Below are positions 5,370-13,811 of a stretch of 64,000 nucleotides of DNA, one piece after another. The stretch lies in contig JAYZBC010000034.1 of the NCBI GenBank assembly GCA_036339375.1, positions 1-64,000 on the forward strand, given 5' to 3'. Numbering within the stretch: the stretch's first letter is position 1; each line of letters opens with the position of its first letter. The notes beneath the pieces were generated by a model. The model saw only the letters and a program-made list of their open reading frames with translations. It ran no database searches and had not been told where the DNA came from. Origin of the DNA: JAYZBC01 sp036339375 (GTDB lineage Bacteria; Pseudomonadota; Alphaproteobacteria; MPNO01; UBA2964). Made by a program: the position numbers and the translations under genes.

Positions 5370-5470
5370 GGCTTCCTCATATTTCTATAGTTTAAAAAGC
5401 AAGGTTACTTACTAAATTCATAGTTTCAAAGTTTGGAAACACAATTTATACGGACAACAATTCCATTGTT

Positions 5471-6274
5471 TTATTTTCCCTGAAAATCTGGTATACGCTT
5501 TTCCATAAAGGCTGTCCGCCCTTCCTTGTAATCAGAACTATTCATACAATTTTCTACTAACTCATCACACAAAATTAAGTCCCGATCGGACGGATCTTTT
5601 GCGGCTTCCGTTACAATTGTCTTTGACGCCTGAATGGTTAGTGGGGCATTAGCAGCTATTGTAGTTGCCAATTCCCGCACAACCACTTCCAACTCATGCC
5701 TTGGAACCACCTGATTAACAAGACCCATGTCCAGTGCTTCTTGGGCTGAAAATCGTCTGCCGGTAAACATTATTTCTTTCGTCTTTGCTGGCCCTACTAA
5801 ATCTATCATTTTCTTCATGTTCCTAAAGGGATATCCTAACCCCAACTTCGCTGCCGGCACTCCAAACTCTGATCCTTCGGCTGCTATTCTAAGGTCTGCA
5901 TGCAAAGCTGTACCAACGCCTGCTCCTAAACAAAAACCCCTTATCATAGCAATCAAAGGTTTTTTGACAGCCGCAAAACTGCCGTTAACCTTCGCAGAAA
6001 GGGCATCATAAACCTTGCGTTGCTCTGGGGTCGAACGTCGCTCACCAAATTCTGAGATATCGGACCCCGACACAAAAGCCGTTTCTCCTGCCCCCTGCAT
6101 GACAATTACACGAATATCGGGGTCATTTTCGAAGTCGGCCAAAATTAAAAGTATGGATTCCCTCATAGCAAAGCCAATGGCATTCCGGCGTGAGGGATTG
6201 TTAAAGGTTAACCACCCTATGCCATCTTTTTTTTCGGCTGTCATTTTTTCAGTGGTCAATTTTAGTCGGCTCAT
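5471..6274 (-). CDS. Enoyl-CoA hydratase/isomerase family protein
   Basis: A 267-residue crotonase-fold protein. The CoA-binding oxyanion segment FVSGSDISEF (usual A-G-A-D-I) and the second oxyanion loop RGFCLGAGVGTALHADLRIA are in place. The glutamate expected after the GGG/GAG motif is replaced (GAGVGTAL), and the second position reads PAAKLGLGYP rather than PE, so both hydratase glutamates appear absent. It is therefore less likely to be a true hydratase and more likely an isomerase, hydrolase or decarboxylase-type member. Residues 1-15 are a loose N-terminal extension; ATG at residue 11 is an alternative start. It lies in a co-directional set with the flavoprotein upstream at 6302-7786. 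Confidence 0.8.
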   Translation of the reverse strand: MSRLKLTTEKMTAEKKDGIGWLTFNNPSRRNAIGFAMRESILLILADFENDPDIRVIVMQGAGETAFVSGSDISEFGERRSTPEQRKVYDALSAKVNGSFAAVKKPLIAMIRGFCLGAGVGTALHADLRIAAEGSEFGVPAAKLGLGYPFRNMKKMIDLVGPAKTKEIMFTGRRFSAQEALDMGLVNQVVPRHELEVVVRELATTIAANAPLTIQASKTIVTEAAKDPSDRDLILCDELVENCMNSSDYKEGRTAFMEKRIPDFQGK

Positions 6275-6301
6275 TGTCTTTACCCAATTGCAAATTAAAA
6301 A

Positions 6302-7786
6302 TTAATTAGTACCTCGTGCTGCACTTTCCCCAGCTTGGCGACTAAACACAGCATTTCGCGTTTGCCCAGTACAAGAAGGGTAGTTATGAAAAAACAAACC
6401 AATGACATCACCAGAGGCGTAAAGCCCTTTGATCGGATTATCACTCGTATCAAGAATTCGAGCGTTTGTGTCAATTTGAATGCCACCGAAGGAAAAAGTT
6501 ACACCCCCCGTAATTCTGTATGCTCGATAAGGGCTTTCGGAAATTGGTTCTGCCCAGTTGCTTTTATTTGGGTTGAGCCCCACCGTAGTTTTTCCATCGG
6601 GACCAGATGGATCAAAAGGAATATCTGTCGAACAAGCGGCATTATACTCATCGACAGTCCGAACCAAAACCTCTGGTTGTATACCAATTTCTTTGGCTAA
6701 TGCCTTTATGGTAGGCGCTTCTATATAATTGTCTGTGTATTCGGGGCCCAGCCTAAACAAATTCAAGCCCTTCTGATCAAAAATTTGGTGGCAGGTGCTC
6801 CCGGGTTGTGCCAACACTGCTGCCCCGGTTTTTGCATATGTGTATGAGTGGTTTGCTTCACCCTCGTCGTAAAATCGTTGTCCGAGGTTATTGACCGTAA
6901 TCCCGTGGGGGTAATCATAGCGGTTCATACCAGTGGTATTGCCATCCTCACGCAAAGGAACACCACCGTCCGGGGCATCTGCATCGATTGGTGTGCAGTG
7001 CGCACCCTTCCAGTGTCCACCGGTCTTTGCTCCAAGCTTCACCAACATATTTAAGACTTCGCCAGTATCATATTTGCTTCCGCGCACTCTCATTAAATCA
7101 GCATTGGAACCAAGATAGCGAGCCCGCATTTCCGAACTTGCTTGAAACCCTCCACTGCAAATAATTGTTGACGGTGCCAAAAGTTCATAATCCTCATTAG
7201 GATTTGATACTAAAACTCCCTCAATTTTGCGCAAATTTCCCAAAAGATCAGTCACCTGACTTTGATAACGGATCTCGATTCCCATTTCCAACGCTATTTC
7301 ACGCCAGCGTAAAACTTGGCCTAAACCACCGCCCTTGGTATGTACAATTATGCCAGGTTCAAAATAGCATTTACCATCAATCTCTATATTTTTTTCCGGC
7401 TCAAAAATAATACCAGTATCATGCATCCAGTGAACAGCCGAAGCAGATTTTTCAACCATAAAAGTAGCCAAATCTACATTAATTCGACCCTGGGTTACTC
7501 TGTTTAAATCTGCTAAGAAATGTTTTGGGGAATAAGGTGGAATATGAAATCGATCAAACAAAGATTGATCAATATCTGGGATAAGATAACGAATGTCTTC
7601 GGGTCCGGCATAAGCAAAACGAAATCCAGTATGTGAAAAACGGGCGTTACCGCCAAAATCTTCTTCAGGAGCTTTTTCTAATATAATGATATTTTCCGCC
7701 CCGTTCTGCCGAGCTGAAACAGCCGATTCAAAGGCCGCACTCCCACCCCCAACAACTACAACATCACACTTCTCAACTCGTAACAT
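6302..7786 (-). CDS. FAD-dependent tricarballylate dehydrogenase/fumarate reductase-like flavoprotein
   Basis: A 494-residue flavoprotein of the succinate dehydrogenase/fumarate reductase/TcuA superfamily. The N-terminal dinucleotide-binding motif is VVVVGGGSAAFESA (about 9-22), followed by GGNARFSHTGFRF. A capping domain with GGGLGQVLRW lies mid-protein, and the C-terminal FAD signature GLYASGDVIG is near 457. Length and motifs match TcuA-like proteins, which oxidise tricarballylate or related polycarboxylates, but no TcuB partner is present. The start has GGGAGATAGG upstream. The neighbours (VOC protein, amidase, crotonase, GST) suggest an oxidation or reduction step in catabolism of an unidentified compound. 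Confidence 0.8.
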   Translation of the reverse strand: MLRVEKCDVVVVGGGSAAFESAVSARQNGAENIIILEKAPEEDFGGNARFSHTGFRFAYAGPEDIRYLIPDIDQSLFDRFHIPPYSPKHFLADLNRVTQGRINVDLATFMVEKSASAVHWMHDTGIIFEPEKNIEIDGKCYFEPGIIVHTKGGGLGQVLRWREIALEMGIEIRYQSQVTDLLGNLRKIEGVLVSNPNEDYELLAPSTIICSGGFQASSEMRARYLGSNADLMRVRGSKYDTGEVLNMLVKLGAKTGGHWKGAHCTPIDADAPDGGVPLREDGNTTGMNRYDYPHGITVNNLGQRFYDEGEANHSYTYAKTGAAVLAQPGSTCHQIFDQKGLNLFRLGPEYTDNYIEAPTIKALAKEIGIQPEVLVRTVDEYNAACSTDIPFDPSGPDGKTTVGLNPNKSNWAEPISESPYRAYRITGGVTFSFGGIQIDTNARILDTSDNPIKGLYASGDVIGLFFHNYPSCTGQTRNAVFSRQAGESAARGTN

Positions 7787-7806
7787 TCCTATCTCCCTTG
7801 TAATTT

Positions 7807-8220
7807 TTATACTTCGGCTAGTTCTTTTTTATTTTCACTTATTTGTTCCCTTTCCTTTTCATATTGTATGTCTTGGAAACCATGCACGGATAAGTCAAAA
7901 TTATTGCCATCGGGATCACAGCCTCTTGTTTCTGCGTAAGGCCGGTTTCTTGGTCGTTGGGCGGGTGTCTGTAATCCAAATTTTTCCATACGCTGCCCGA
8001 TTTCTTCTTGATTTTCTATTTCAAAGCCAAAGTGATTGAGACCATTTGGCTTGCCCTCTGCTTTATTTGGCAATAGAGCGACGTTAATATACCCATCGGT
8101 TAAATAAAAACCGCCACTTTTTGATGTATGAAGAACCTCCATTTCAAACACCTCCTGGTAAAACGATGCCAATTTTTCTGGATCCATTGTGACAATTGCT
8201 ATGTGTTTAATCTTTGCCAT
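7807..8220 (-). CDS. VOC-family (glyoxalase/dioxygenase-like) protein
   Basis: A 137-residue vicinal oxygen chelate protein. The start AKIKHIAIVTMDPEKLASFYQEVFEMEVL is a textbook VOC N-terminal module. Metal-ligand positions are plausible at His6, at LNHFGFEI near residue 65, and at a glutamate in the second module. GCDPDGNNFDLSVHG near residue 110 is the usual C-terminal signature. The start at 8220 is chosen for the preceding AAGGAGG; an upstream extension of 27 codons has no family match. It sits between the flavoprotein and the amidase genes on the same strand. The substrate is unknown; lyase, dioxygenase and resistance members all share this size. Confidence 0.82.
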   Translation of the reverse strand: MAKIKHIAIVTMDPEKLASFYQEVFEMEVLHTSKSGGFYLTDGYINVALLPNKAEGKPNGLNHFGFEIENQEEIGQRMEKFGLQTPAQRPRNRPYAETRGCDPDGNNFDLSVHGFQDIQYEKEREQISENKKELAEV

Positions 8221-8316
8221 TTTTGCCTCCTTGGTATGGTTTAGTGTAACAACATTTCGGGGTGGCCATTGTAATAGTACACTTTCCCGTAATCTACACA
8301 CTTTCCTGGGAAATTC

Positions 8317-9600
8317 TTATTTTTTTGGGACTAATTGATCCATAATCCAACACGCTACTTTGTATAAATCCTTATCAGCTCCGTGTTTTCCAATCAATTG
8401 CAGTGCCACTGGCATGCCGTTGGGACCTTTATGTGTGGGAAGAGAGTAGCTTGGCACGTGTAGTATATTCCAAAACCCAATATGAGTATGATCTCCAGTG
8501 CTTTTTAAATCCGGGGGAGCCTCTCCGGCCGTGCAGGGTGCAATAAAAGCATCAAAACCATCAAAAAGGTTATCAAGTTCTTTTCGACAATTAGCACCAG
8601 TTTGCATTGCGTTAACATAATCCTCATAGGCCCAATTAAACCCTTTAATTAGTGTTTTTTGAAGCGGCTTACTCAGTTTGTCACGATGGTTAAACCACTC
8701 GTGTGCAGTCGCTCGAGCTCTTTCATAACTGGAAATGATATCACGCGCCTCTATTAAGGTTTGAAAACTGCTAGGAAGGTCCAAATCAATAACTTCAACT
8801 CCCTGAACCTCTAGCCTTTCCCTTGCATCCAATATTGCTTGAGAAGTTTCGGGGTTTACCGTTTCCCAAAGGTGGGTCCGACAAATAGCAAGGCGAGATG
8901 GTGCTTTAATTGAACCGAAAATTTCTGGTTTTCGACCCAAGAGGACAGCACTAACAAGTTCCACATCATCCATTGATCGACTTAACAAACCCAAAGTATC
9001 CAGTGACTGGGCAGCCGGCCAAATACCGTGTGTGTTAAAGGTATCAAAAGTCGGTTTATAACCTATTACCCCACAATATGCCGCTGGACGGTGAATAGAG
9101 CCTGCTGTTTGGGTGCCATACGCTGCGGGAACCATATAATCTGCAACAGCAGCAGCTGAACCGCTACTCGAGCCACCTGGGGTACATACAAGATTAAGTG
9201 GATTTTTTGTTGGGGGTGGAGCCATCCCCGCAAATTCCACTGTCACTGTTTTACCTAAAATAATTGCTCCAGCCGCCCGCAATAGTGCGACACAAGACGC
9301 GTCGTACCCTAAATAATGCCCCTCATAAATTTTTGATCCCATACCTGTAGGATAATCATAGGTCGCAATTATATCTTTGACACCAAAGGGAACACCGTGC
9401 AAGGGCCCCTTTATGTCACTCGCAGTATCGCATGTATGAGCCTGTGCTAGCGCCTTTTCTGGGTCTAAAAAGGCCCAAGCATTAACCATAGGTTCACGGT
9501 TTTCAATTCTATCTAAACAATCTCGAACTAATTGTTCTGATGTAATGTCACCAGTTTGAATAGCCTGTACAGCCGCAGTAAGGGAGAGCTCGTTTAACAT
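8317..9600 (-). CDS. Amidase (amidase signature family)
   Basis: A 427-residue amidase-signature hydrolase. The catalytic triad is visible: Lys75 in PFGVKDII, the cis-Ser in PGGSSSGSAAA (about 141-150), and the nucleophilic Ser168 in TAGSIHRPA. The last differs from the common TGGSIR form (Ala and His in place of Gly and Arg), as seen in subfamilies that act on small amides rather than in GatA. The C-terminal ALQLIGKHGADKDLYKVA is typical of the fold. It opens the minus-strand series that runs down to the GST, so amide cleavage may be the first step of that pathway. Confidence 0.87.
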   Translation of the reverse strand: MLNELSLTAAVQAIQTGDITSEQLVRDCLDRIENREPMVNAWAFLDPEKALAQAHTCDTASDIKGPLHGVPFGVKDIIATYDYPTGMGSKIYEGHYLGYDASCVALLRAAGAIILGKTVTVEFAGMAPPPTKNPLNLVCTPGGSSSGSAAAVADYMVPAAYGTQTAGSIHRPAAYCGVIGYKPTFDTFNTHGIWPAAQSLDTLGLLSRSMDDVELVSAVLLGRKPEIFGSIKAPSRLAICRTHLWETVNPETSQAILDARERLEVQGVEVIDLDLPSSFQTLIEARDIISSYERARATAHEWFNHRDKLSKPLQKTLIKGFNWAYEDYVNAMQTGANCRKELDNLFDGFDAFIAPCTAGEAPPDLKSTGDHTHIGFWNILHVPSYSLPTHKGPNGMPVALQLIGKHGADKDLYKVACWIMDQLVPKK

Positions 9601-9798
9601 AAATTTTAATGGACATGAAATTTTTTTCTAACGCAACCCTTGGAAAATTTAATTATGAGGTCATTTGAATAGTAATTTTACGATTTTGGAGAGTTTATCA
9701 GCGTTTTTTATGCATTTTTTATAAAAAAGAAGAGCAAATCCCCTTGTCCTCTTCGCCTTCCTTTGTCAAGTTTTGTTTCTCAAAATGAGGAGATTTTA

Positions 9799-10233
9799 AT
9801 GATTTCTGTCAAAAGACTTTCCAACAAAGAGGCTAAACTAATGATCACAGCTGCTGAACAAATGTCAGACCAAATTGGCCTACCTATGTGTATTGCTGTT
9901 ACTGATGAATCTGGAAACTTAATCGCTTTTTCACGGATGAATGGTGGAAAAATTTCAAGTATATCGATTGCTATAGACAAAGCCTTTACAGCATCAGCAG
10001 CTAAAAATGCCACTTCTTTCTATAATGAAATGTGCCGTCCCGGCAGTCCTACATTTGGTATTCACACCTCAAACCAGGGGCATTTCAGCATAATTGGCGG
10101 TGGTTTTCCGGTAAAATCAGGGCGTACAGTTGTAGGAGGAATTGGTGTTAGTTCTGGAACACCAGCTCAAGATATTGAAGTAGCTCAAGCTGGACTAGAC
10201 GCAATCTCAAAATATTGGAAAACCAAAAATTAA
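9799..10233 (+). CDS. GlcG/HbpS-like (DUF336) heme-binding-type protein
   Basis: A 144-residue protein of the GlcG/HbpS family. The sequence runs LITAAE-type helix, CIAVTDESGNLIAFSRMNG (about 30-50), and ends with GGGFPVKSGRTVVGGIGVSSGTPAQDIEVAQAGLDA, the family hallmark. Members bind heme or corrinoids, or sit in glycolate and propanediol operons as accessory proteins. The start at 9799 follows GAGGAGATTTTA; an upstream in-frame ATG gives an unconvincing extension. A YrdC-like gene follows 38 bases later on the same strand. No heme ligand can be assigned from sequence. Confidence 0.82.
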   Translation: MISVKRLSNKEAKLMITAAEQMSDQIGLPMCIAVTDESGNLIAFSRMNGGKISSISIAIDKAFTASAAKNATSFYNEMCRPGSPTFGIHTSNQGHFSIIGGGFPVKSGRTVVGGIGVSSGTPAQDIEVAQAGLDAISKYWKTKN

Positions 10234-10271
10234 GAAGAAATAAAGAAATAAAAATTTGGTTGGAGTCAAAT

Positions 10272-10946
10272 ATGAATGTTTTTGATTATGAAGCTGATGC
10301 CCAACGAGTAATGAAGGTTATTTTAGGCGGAGGCATAGGTATAATTCCTACAACTGTTGGTTACGTTATTTTAGCAGCAGATGCCGATGCAATTAATAAA
10401 ATAATTTCGGTTAAACAACGGGGCCCAACAAAGTTAAACGCCATGATAGGAAACAAATCTTTGCATGCTGCATTACACAATTTGCCCCCTCTTTCTCGTC
10501 AAGCGGTCCGTATGATAACTGAAACCTACGATCTCCCGATGGGCACGGTAGGACCAGCAAATTTAAATCACCCGATGCTGAAAAATCTTGATAAAACTGT
10601 TTTTGAACGAACTACTCTTGATGGAAGTATTGCAATGTTGATGAATGCTGGAACCCTTCTCGACACCATGGGTCAATTAAGTTTTGAAGCAAATGTTCCC
10701 GTAATTGGTTCTTCAGCAAACTTATCGCTCAAAGGCACTAAATTCAGAGTAGAGGATATTGAAACAAAAGTTCGGGATTCTGCTGACATAATAATTGATT
10801 ATGGATTAATGAGATGGTCAAACTACGGCAAATCCTCAACAATGATTAATGTTTCCGATTTTTCTGTTGTTCGTTATGGCAGCTGCTTTGATTTAATCAG
10901 CGACATTCTAAAAAGGCATTTTAAAATTATCCTAACACCAGAATAA
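10272..10946 (+). CDS. YrdC/Sua5-domain protein
   Basis: A 224-residue protein with a YrdC-like fold. The GGGIGIIPTTVGYVI entry strand (about 18-32), the K-x-R motif in SVKQRGPTKLNAM (about 52-65) and SSANLSLKGT near residue 155 correspond to the nucleotide and threonine/bicarbonate binding parts of TsaC/Sua5. It is more diverged than a housekeeping TsaC and sits in an accessory region beside a GlcG-like gene, so it may be a paralogue with another carbamoylation-type role. The start at 10272 has GGAG six bases upstream; the frame opens earlier (10215) but overlaps the preceding gene. Confidence 0.72.
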   Translation: MNVFDYEADAQRVMKVILGGGIGIIPTTVGYVILAADADAINKIISVKQRGPTKLNAMIGNKSLHAALHNLPPLSRQAVRMITETYDLPMGTVGPANLNHPMLKNLDKTVFERTTLDGSIAMLMNAGTLLDTMGQLSFEANVPVIGSSANLSLKGTKFRVEDIETKVRDSADIIIDYGLMRWSNYGKSSTMINVSDFSVVRYGSCFDLISDILKRHFKIILTPE

Positions 10947-11113
10947 CCTCACTGATGGCATTTTATTAAGGATTTATCTATACAAAAACAGGTTGCTCTT
11001 AAGACATAAATATTCAAATTTGGCAGCTTAATAAGGAAGGCTGGGATACTTTTTTCTTAATTTTAGTTCCTTACAAAATTCAAGTTCTAATTTGTATAGG
11101 TTAATTGGCAATT

Positions 11114-11599
11114 ATGTTACCATTAAATCTTCATAATACACGAAAAGCACCAGTAAAACAGAGGCAATCCAGCAATCAGACACCAAAGACCCGGGCTTTG
11201 ACACGGGGGATTTGTAGGTTTTTTTCAGACCTTGGGTGCGGGTCAGTTACCGAATTCCGATTGACTAACGGCCGAAGAGTGGATGTAATTTCACTAAATT
11301 CAAATGGTCATTTTTTTATCACAGAAATTAAAACTTCTGTCTCTGATTTTCGGGCTGATGCTAAATGGCCCGAATATATTCCCTTTTGTGATCAATTCTA
11401 TTTTGCCGTACCAGAAAACTTTCCCACACAATTTCTTCCCAATGCGTGCGGCCTAATTATTGCCGATTCTTATAATGCTTTTATTAAACGTGAGGCACCT
11501 CATTGTCCCTTACATTCAACGCGACGCCAACACCAGCTGAAACGTTTTGCTCTAACAGCCAGTGCAAGATTGCAGCGACTTTCCGACCCAAGGACCTAA
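11114..11599 (+). CDS. mmcB: MmcB-family DNA repair protein (PD-(D/E)XK-like)
   Basis: A roughly 160-residue protein matching the alphaproteobacterial MmcB family, an SOS-linked repair factor described in Caulobacter. A nuclease-like core is visible: GRRVDVISL (Asp) and FITEIKTSVSDFRAD (E-x-K), with a following KWPEYIPFCDQFYFAVP strand typical of the family. The first 25 residues are basic and poorly structured. Start choice is uncertain between ATG 11114 and TTG 11105; neither has a strong Shine-Dalgarno. Nuclease activity is inferred from the motif. Confidence 0.8.
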   Translation: MLPLNLHNTRKAPVKQRQSSNQTPKTRALTRGICRFFSDLGCGSVTEFRLTNGRRVDVISLNSNGHFFITEIKTSVSDFRADAKWPEYIPFCDQFYFAVPENFPTQFLPNACGLIIADSYNAFIKREAPHCPLHSTRRQHQLKRFALTASARLQRLSDPRT

Positions 11600-11692
11600 A
11601 GAACACAAACACACAAACTTTACTAAATTATCCATTCATTTGGGTAGTGAACTAGGCCTTAGAAAATCCTAAATTCAAACCTAATTAATTAA

Positions 11693-13153
11693 TTATTTAA
11701 TGATCCGAGCAATTGTACCAGTCGTACTATGACCAACCTCAATATCCACCAGCAAAACGTTACCGCCATAACTTTGCACGGTATCCGCACCAACCACGTC
11801 TTCTAGTTTATAATCGGCACCTTTTACCAAAACATCCGGATGAATAACTTCAATTAGATTCTGCGGAGTTTTTTCCGAAAACAAAATTACCAAATCGACG
11901 CAGGCAAGGGAGGCTAGTACAGTGGAACGCCCCATTTCATCTTGAATAGGCCTATTTTGACCCTTTATGAGCTTTACAGATTGGTCTGTATTTAACCCAA
12001 CTATTAATTTATCACACGCCTTGCGCGCTTTTGTAAGGAGTGTGATGTGTCCAGGATGGATGAGATCGAAACATCCATTAGTAAAACCAATCTTTTGGCC
12101 GGTACCTCTCCATTCTGAAATTTGTGCTAAAGCGGTTGGGAGTTCATTTACTTTTGCTTCAGTGGGTAAAAAGTAATCGTGTCGGCGAATGGCCGAAGTT
12201 AAATCTTGCCCAAAAATTGTTGCGGTCCCCATTTTCCCAACAACGATTCCCGCAGCAATATTTGCAAGGCGGGCACCAGTAATAAGCGACATTTTACCTG
12301 CGATTGCAGCTGAAATTATTGCAACCACTGTATCACCCGCACCAGAGACATCAAAAACCTCTTGAGCTTCGGCAGATAAATGTTCCACCTTATCCTTAGT
12401 AACAAGTGTCATACCCTCGCTGCTACGCGTAACCAAGACATTTGCAATACCATTTTCTTCTGCAATTTTTTTCGCTGCTTCGCCAATGTCTCCATTGCCT
12501 TCTAAACTCATATGGCTAGCCTCTGCCAGTTCCCGTTGGTTGGGTGTTATCAAAGTGGCGCCCCTATAACGGCTATAGTCTTTTCCCTTTGGATCAACAA
12601 TAACAGGAATGTCTTCTTTCTTAGCACTTGAAATTATTGCTGAAATAGTCCCTTCCGGGAGAACTCCTTTGCCATAATCAGAGATTATCAAAGCATCAAC
12701 ACCAGAAATGATTTTGGTAACGTGCTCAATAATTTTTGCACTAGTCTCTTTTGAAACGAGCTTAACAGATTCACGATCCACTCGTAATAAATGTTGAGAC
12801 CTGGAAATAAAACGTTCTTTAACCGTGGTCTGACGGGTGTTAACAAAAACAAAGTGAGGAGTTACGCTTTTTAGTTGTCCAAGTAACTCTTGCAGCTCAT
12901 TGGCAGGTTCATCAACCCCTATGACGCTGATAAGATGGGAAGTGACACCGACTGCATCTAAATTACGAACAACATTTCCGGCTCCCCCCAGCATCGTTCT
13001 TTCTGAAAGGACACGACACACAGGGACTGGCGCTTCAGGGGAAATACGAGAGACATCGCCATAAACAAAACGGTCCAGCATCACATCGCCCACACAAACA
13101 ATGCGTACATTCCCAATTTGTTCCGCCGCCATAGAAATCTCAGTATCAATCAT
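11693..13153 (-). CDS. hldE: Bifunctional heptose-7-phosphate kinase/heptose-1-phosphate adenylyltransferase
   Basis: A 486-residue HldE. The N-terminal ribokinase-type domain has GDVMLDRFVYGDVSRISPEAPVPV (about 24-47), ISDYGKGVL and the C-terminal kinase motif VSGAGDTVVA. The C-terminal cytidylyltransferase-fold domain carries GCFDLIHPGHITLL (HxGH) and ends with KGADYKLEDVVGAD and GHSTTGTI. The ATG at 13153 overlaps the TGA of gmhA (ATGA), so the pair is translationally coupled. The enzyme makes ADP-heptose precursor for the lipopolysaccharide core. The domain order matches E. coli. Confidence 0.95.
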   Translation of the reverse strand: MIDTEISMAAEQIGNVRIVCVGDVMLDRFVYGDVSRISPEAPVPVCRVLSERTMLGGAGNVVRNLDAVGVTSHLISVIGVDEPANELQELLGQLKSVTPHFVFVNTRQTTVKERFISRSQHLLRVDRESVKLVSKETSAKIIEHVTKIISGVDALIISDYGKGVLPEGTISAIISSAKKEDIPVIVDPKGKDYSRYRGATLITPNQRELAEASHMSLEGNGDIGEAAKKIAEENGIANVLVTRSSEGMTLVTKDKVEHLSAEAQEVFDVSGAGDTVVAIISAAIAGKMSLITGARLANIAAGIVVGKMGTATIFGQDLTSAIRRHDYFLPTEAKVNELPTALAQISEWRGTGQKIGFTNGCFDLIHPGHITLLTKARKACDKLIVGLNTDQSVKLIKGQNRPIQDEMGRSTVLASLACVDLVILFSEKTPQNLIEVIHPDVLVKGADYKLEDVVGADTVQSYGGNVLLVDIEVGHSTTGTIARIIK

Positions 13154-13725
13154 TTGCCACACCTCGTTTCAAGGACGTCACACAACATGTGCCCTAAAAC
13201 GATATGCATTTCTTGTATTCGCGCCGTCACATTTGACGGAACAATCAAAAGCGGATCAGCTATTTTACCTAATTTTCCACCCTCACAACCTGAAAAAGCT
13301 GCTGGAGTTACTCCAATTTTTACTGCTGTTTCAAGTGCCCGCAAAACATTGGGGCTATTGCCTGAAGTAGAAATACCGACAGCCACGTCCCCTTTTCTGC
13401 CTAAAGCGCGCATTTGCAGGTCAAATATTTTATCATAGCCGAAATCATTGGCCCCAGCAGTTAAACTAGAGGTGTCAGTTGTCAGGGCTATAGCCGGAAG
13501 GGGAGCACGGTCAACCTTGTAACGAACAATTAATTCAGCGGCAAGGTGTTGCGCGTCCGCCGCACTCCCACCGTTTCCAAAAAATAAAATTTTACCTCCA
13601 GCCTTTATCGCTCTTTCCGAAATTTCACAAAGTTTTACAAAGGGCTTGGTAATTGTTTTTCTAGTTTCACGTAAAACAGCCTCATGCTCTGCAAATTCTT
13701 TGTCAATAAAAGGTATTAGCTCCAT
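13150..13725 (-). CDS. gmhA: Phosphoheptose isomerase
   Basis: A 191-residue SIS-domain isomerase that turns sedoheptulose 7-phosphate into D-glycero-manno-heptose 7-phosphate. FFGNGGSAADAQHLAAELIVRYKVDR (about 50-75), TTDTSSLTAGANDFGY and VGISTSGNSPNVLRAL are near-diagnostic of GmhA. IVPSNVTARIQEMHIVLGH supplies the late Glu/His catalytic region. Its stop overlaps the start of hldE. gmhB and hldD are not in the window. Confidence 0.95.
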   Translation of the reverse strand: MELIPFIDKEFAEHEAVLRETRKTITKPFVKLCEISERAIKAGGKILFFGNGGSAADAQHLAAELIVRYKVDRAPLPAIALTTDTSSLTAGANDFGYDKIFDLQMRALGRKGDVAVGISTSGNSPNVLRALETAVKIGVTPAAFSGCEGGKLGKIADPLLIVPSNVTARIQEMHIVLGHMLCDVLETRCGK

Positions 13726-13811
13726 TTTTTCACTCTGATTTTTAAAAATGTGATTATTAAATTTCTTGTAAATTAATAAAAAACTAAAAATAGATTAAGA
13801 TAAACTCTTGT

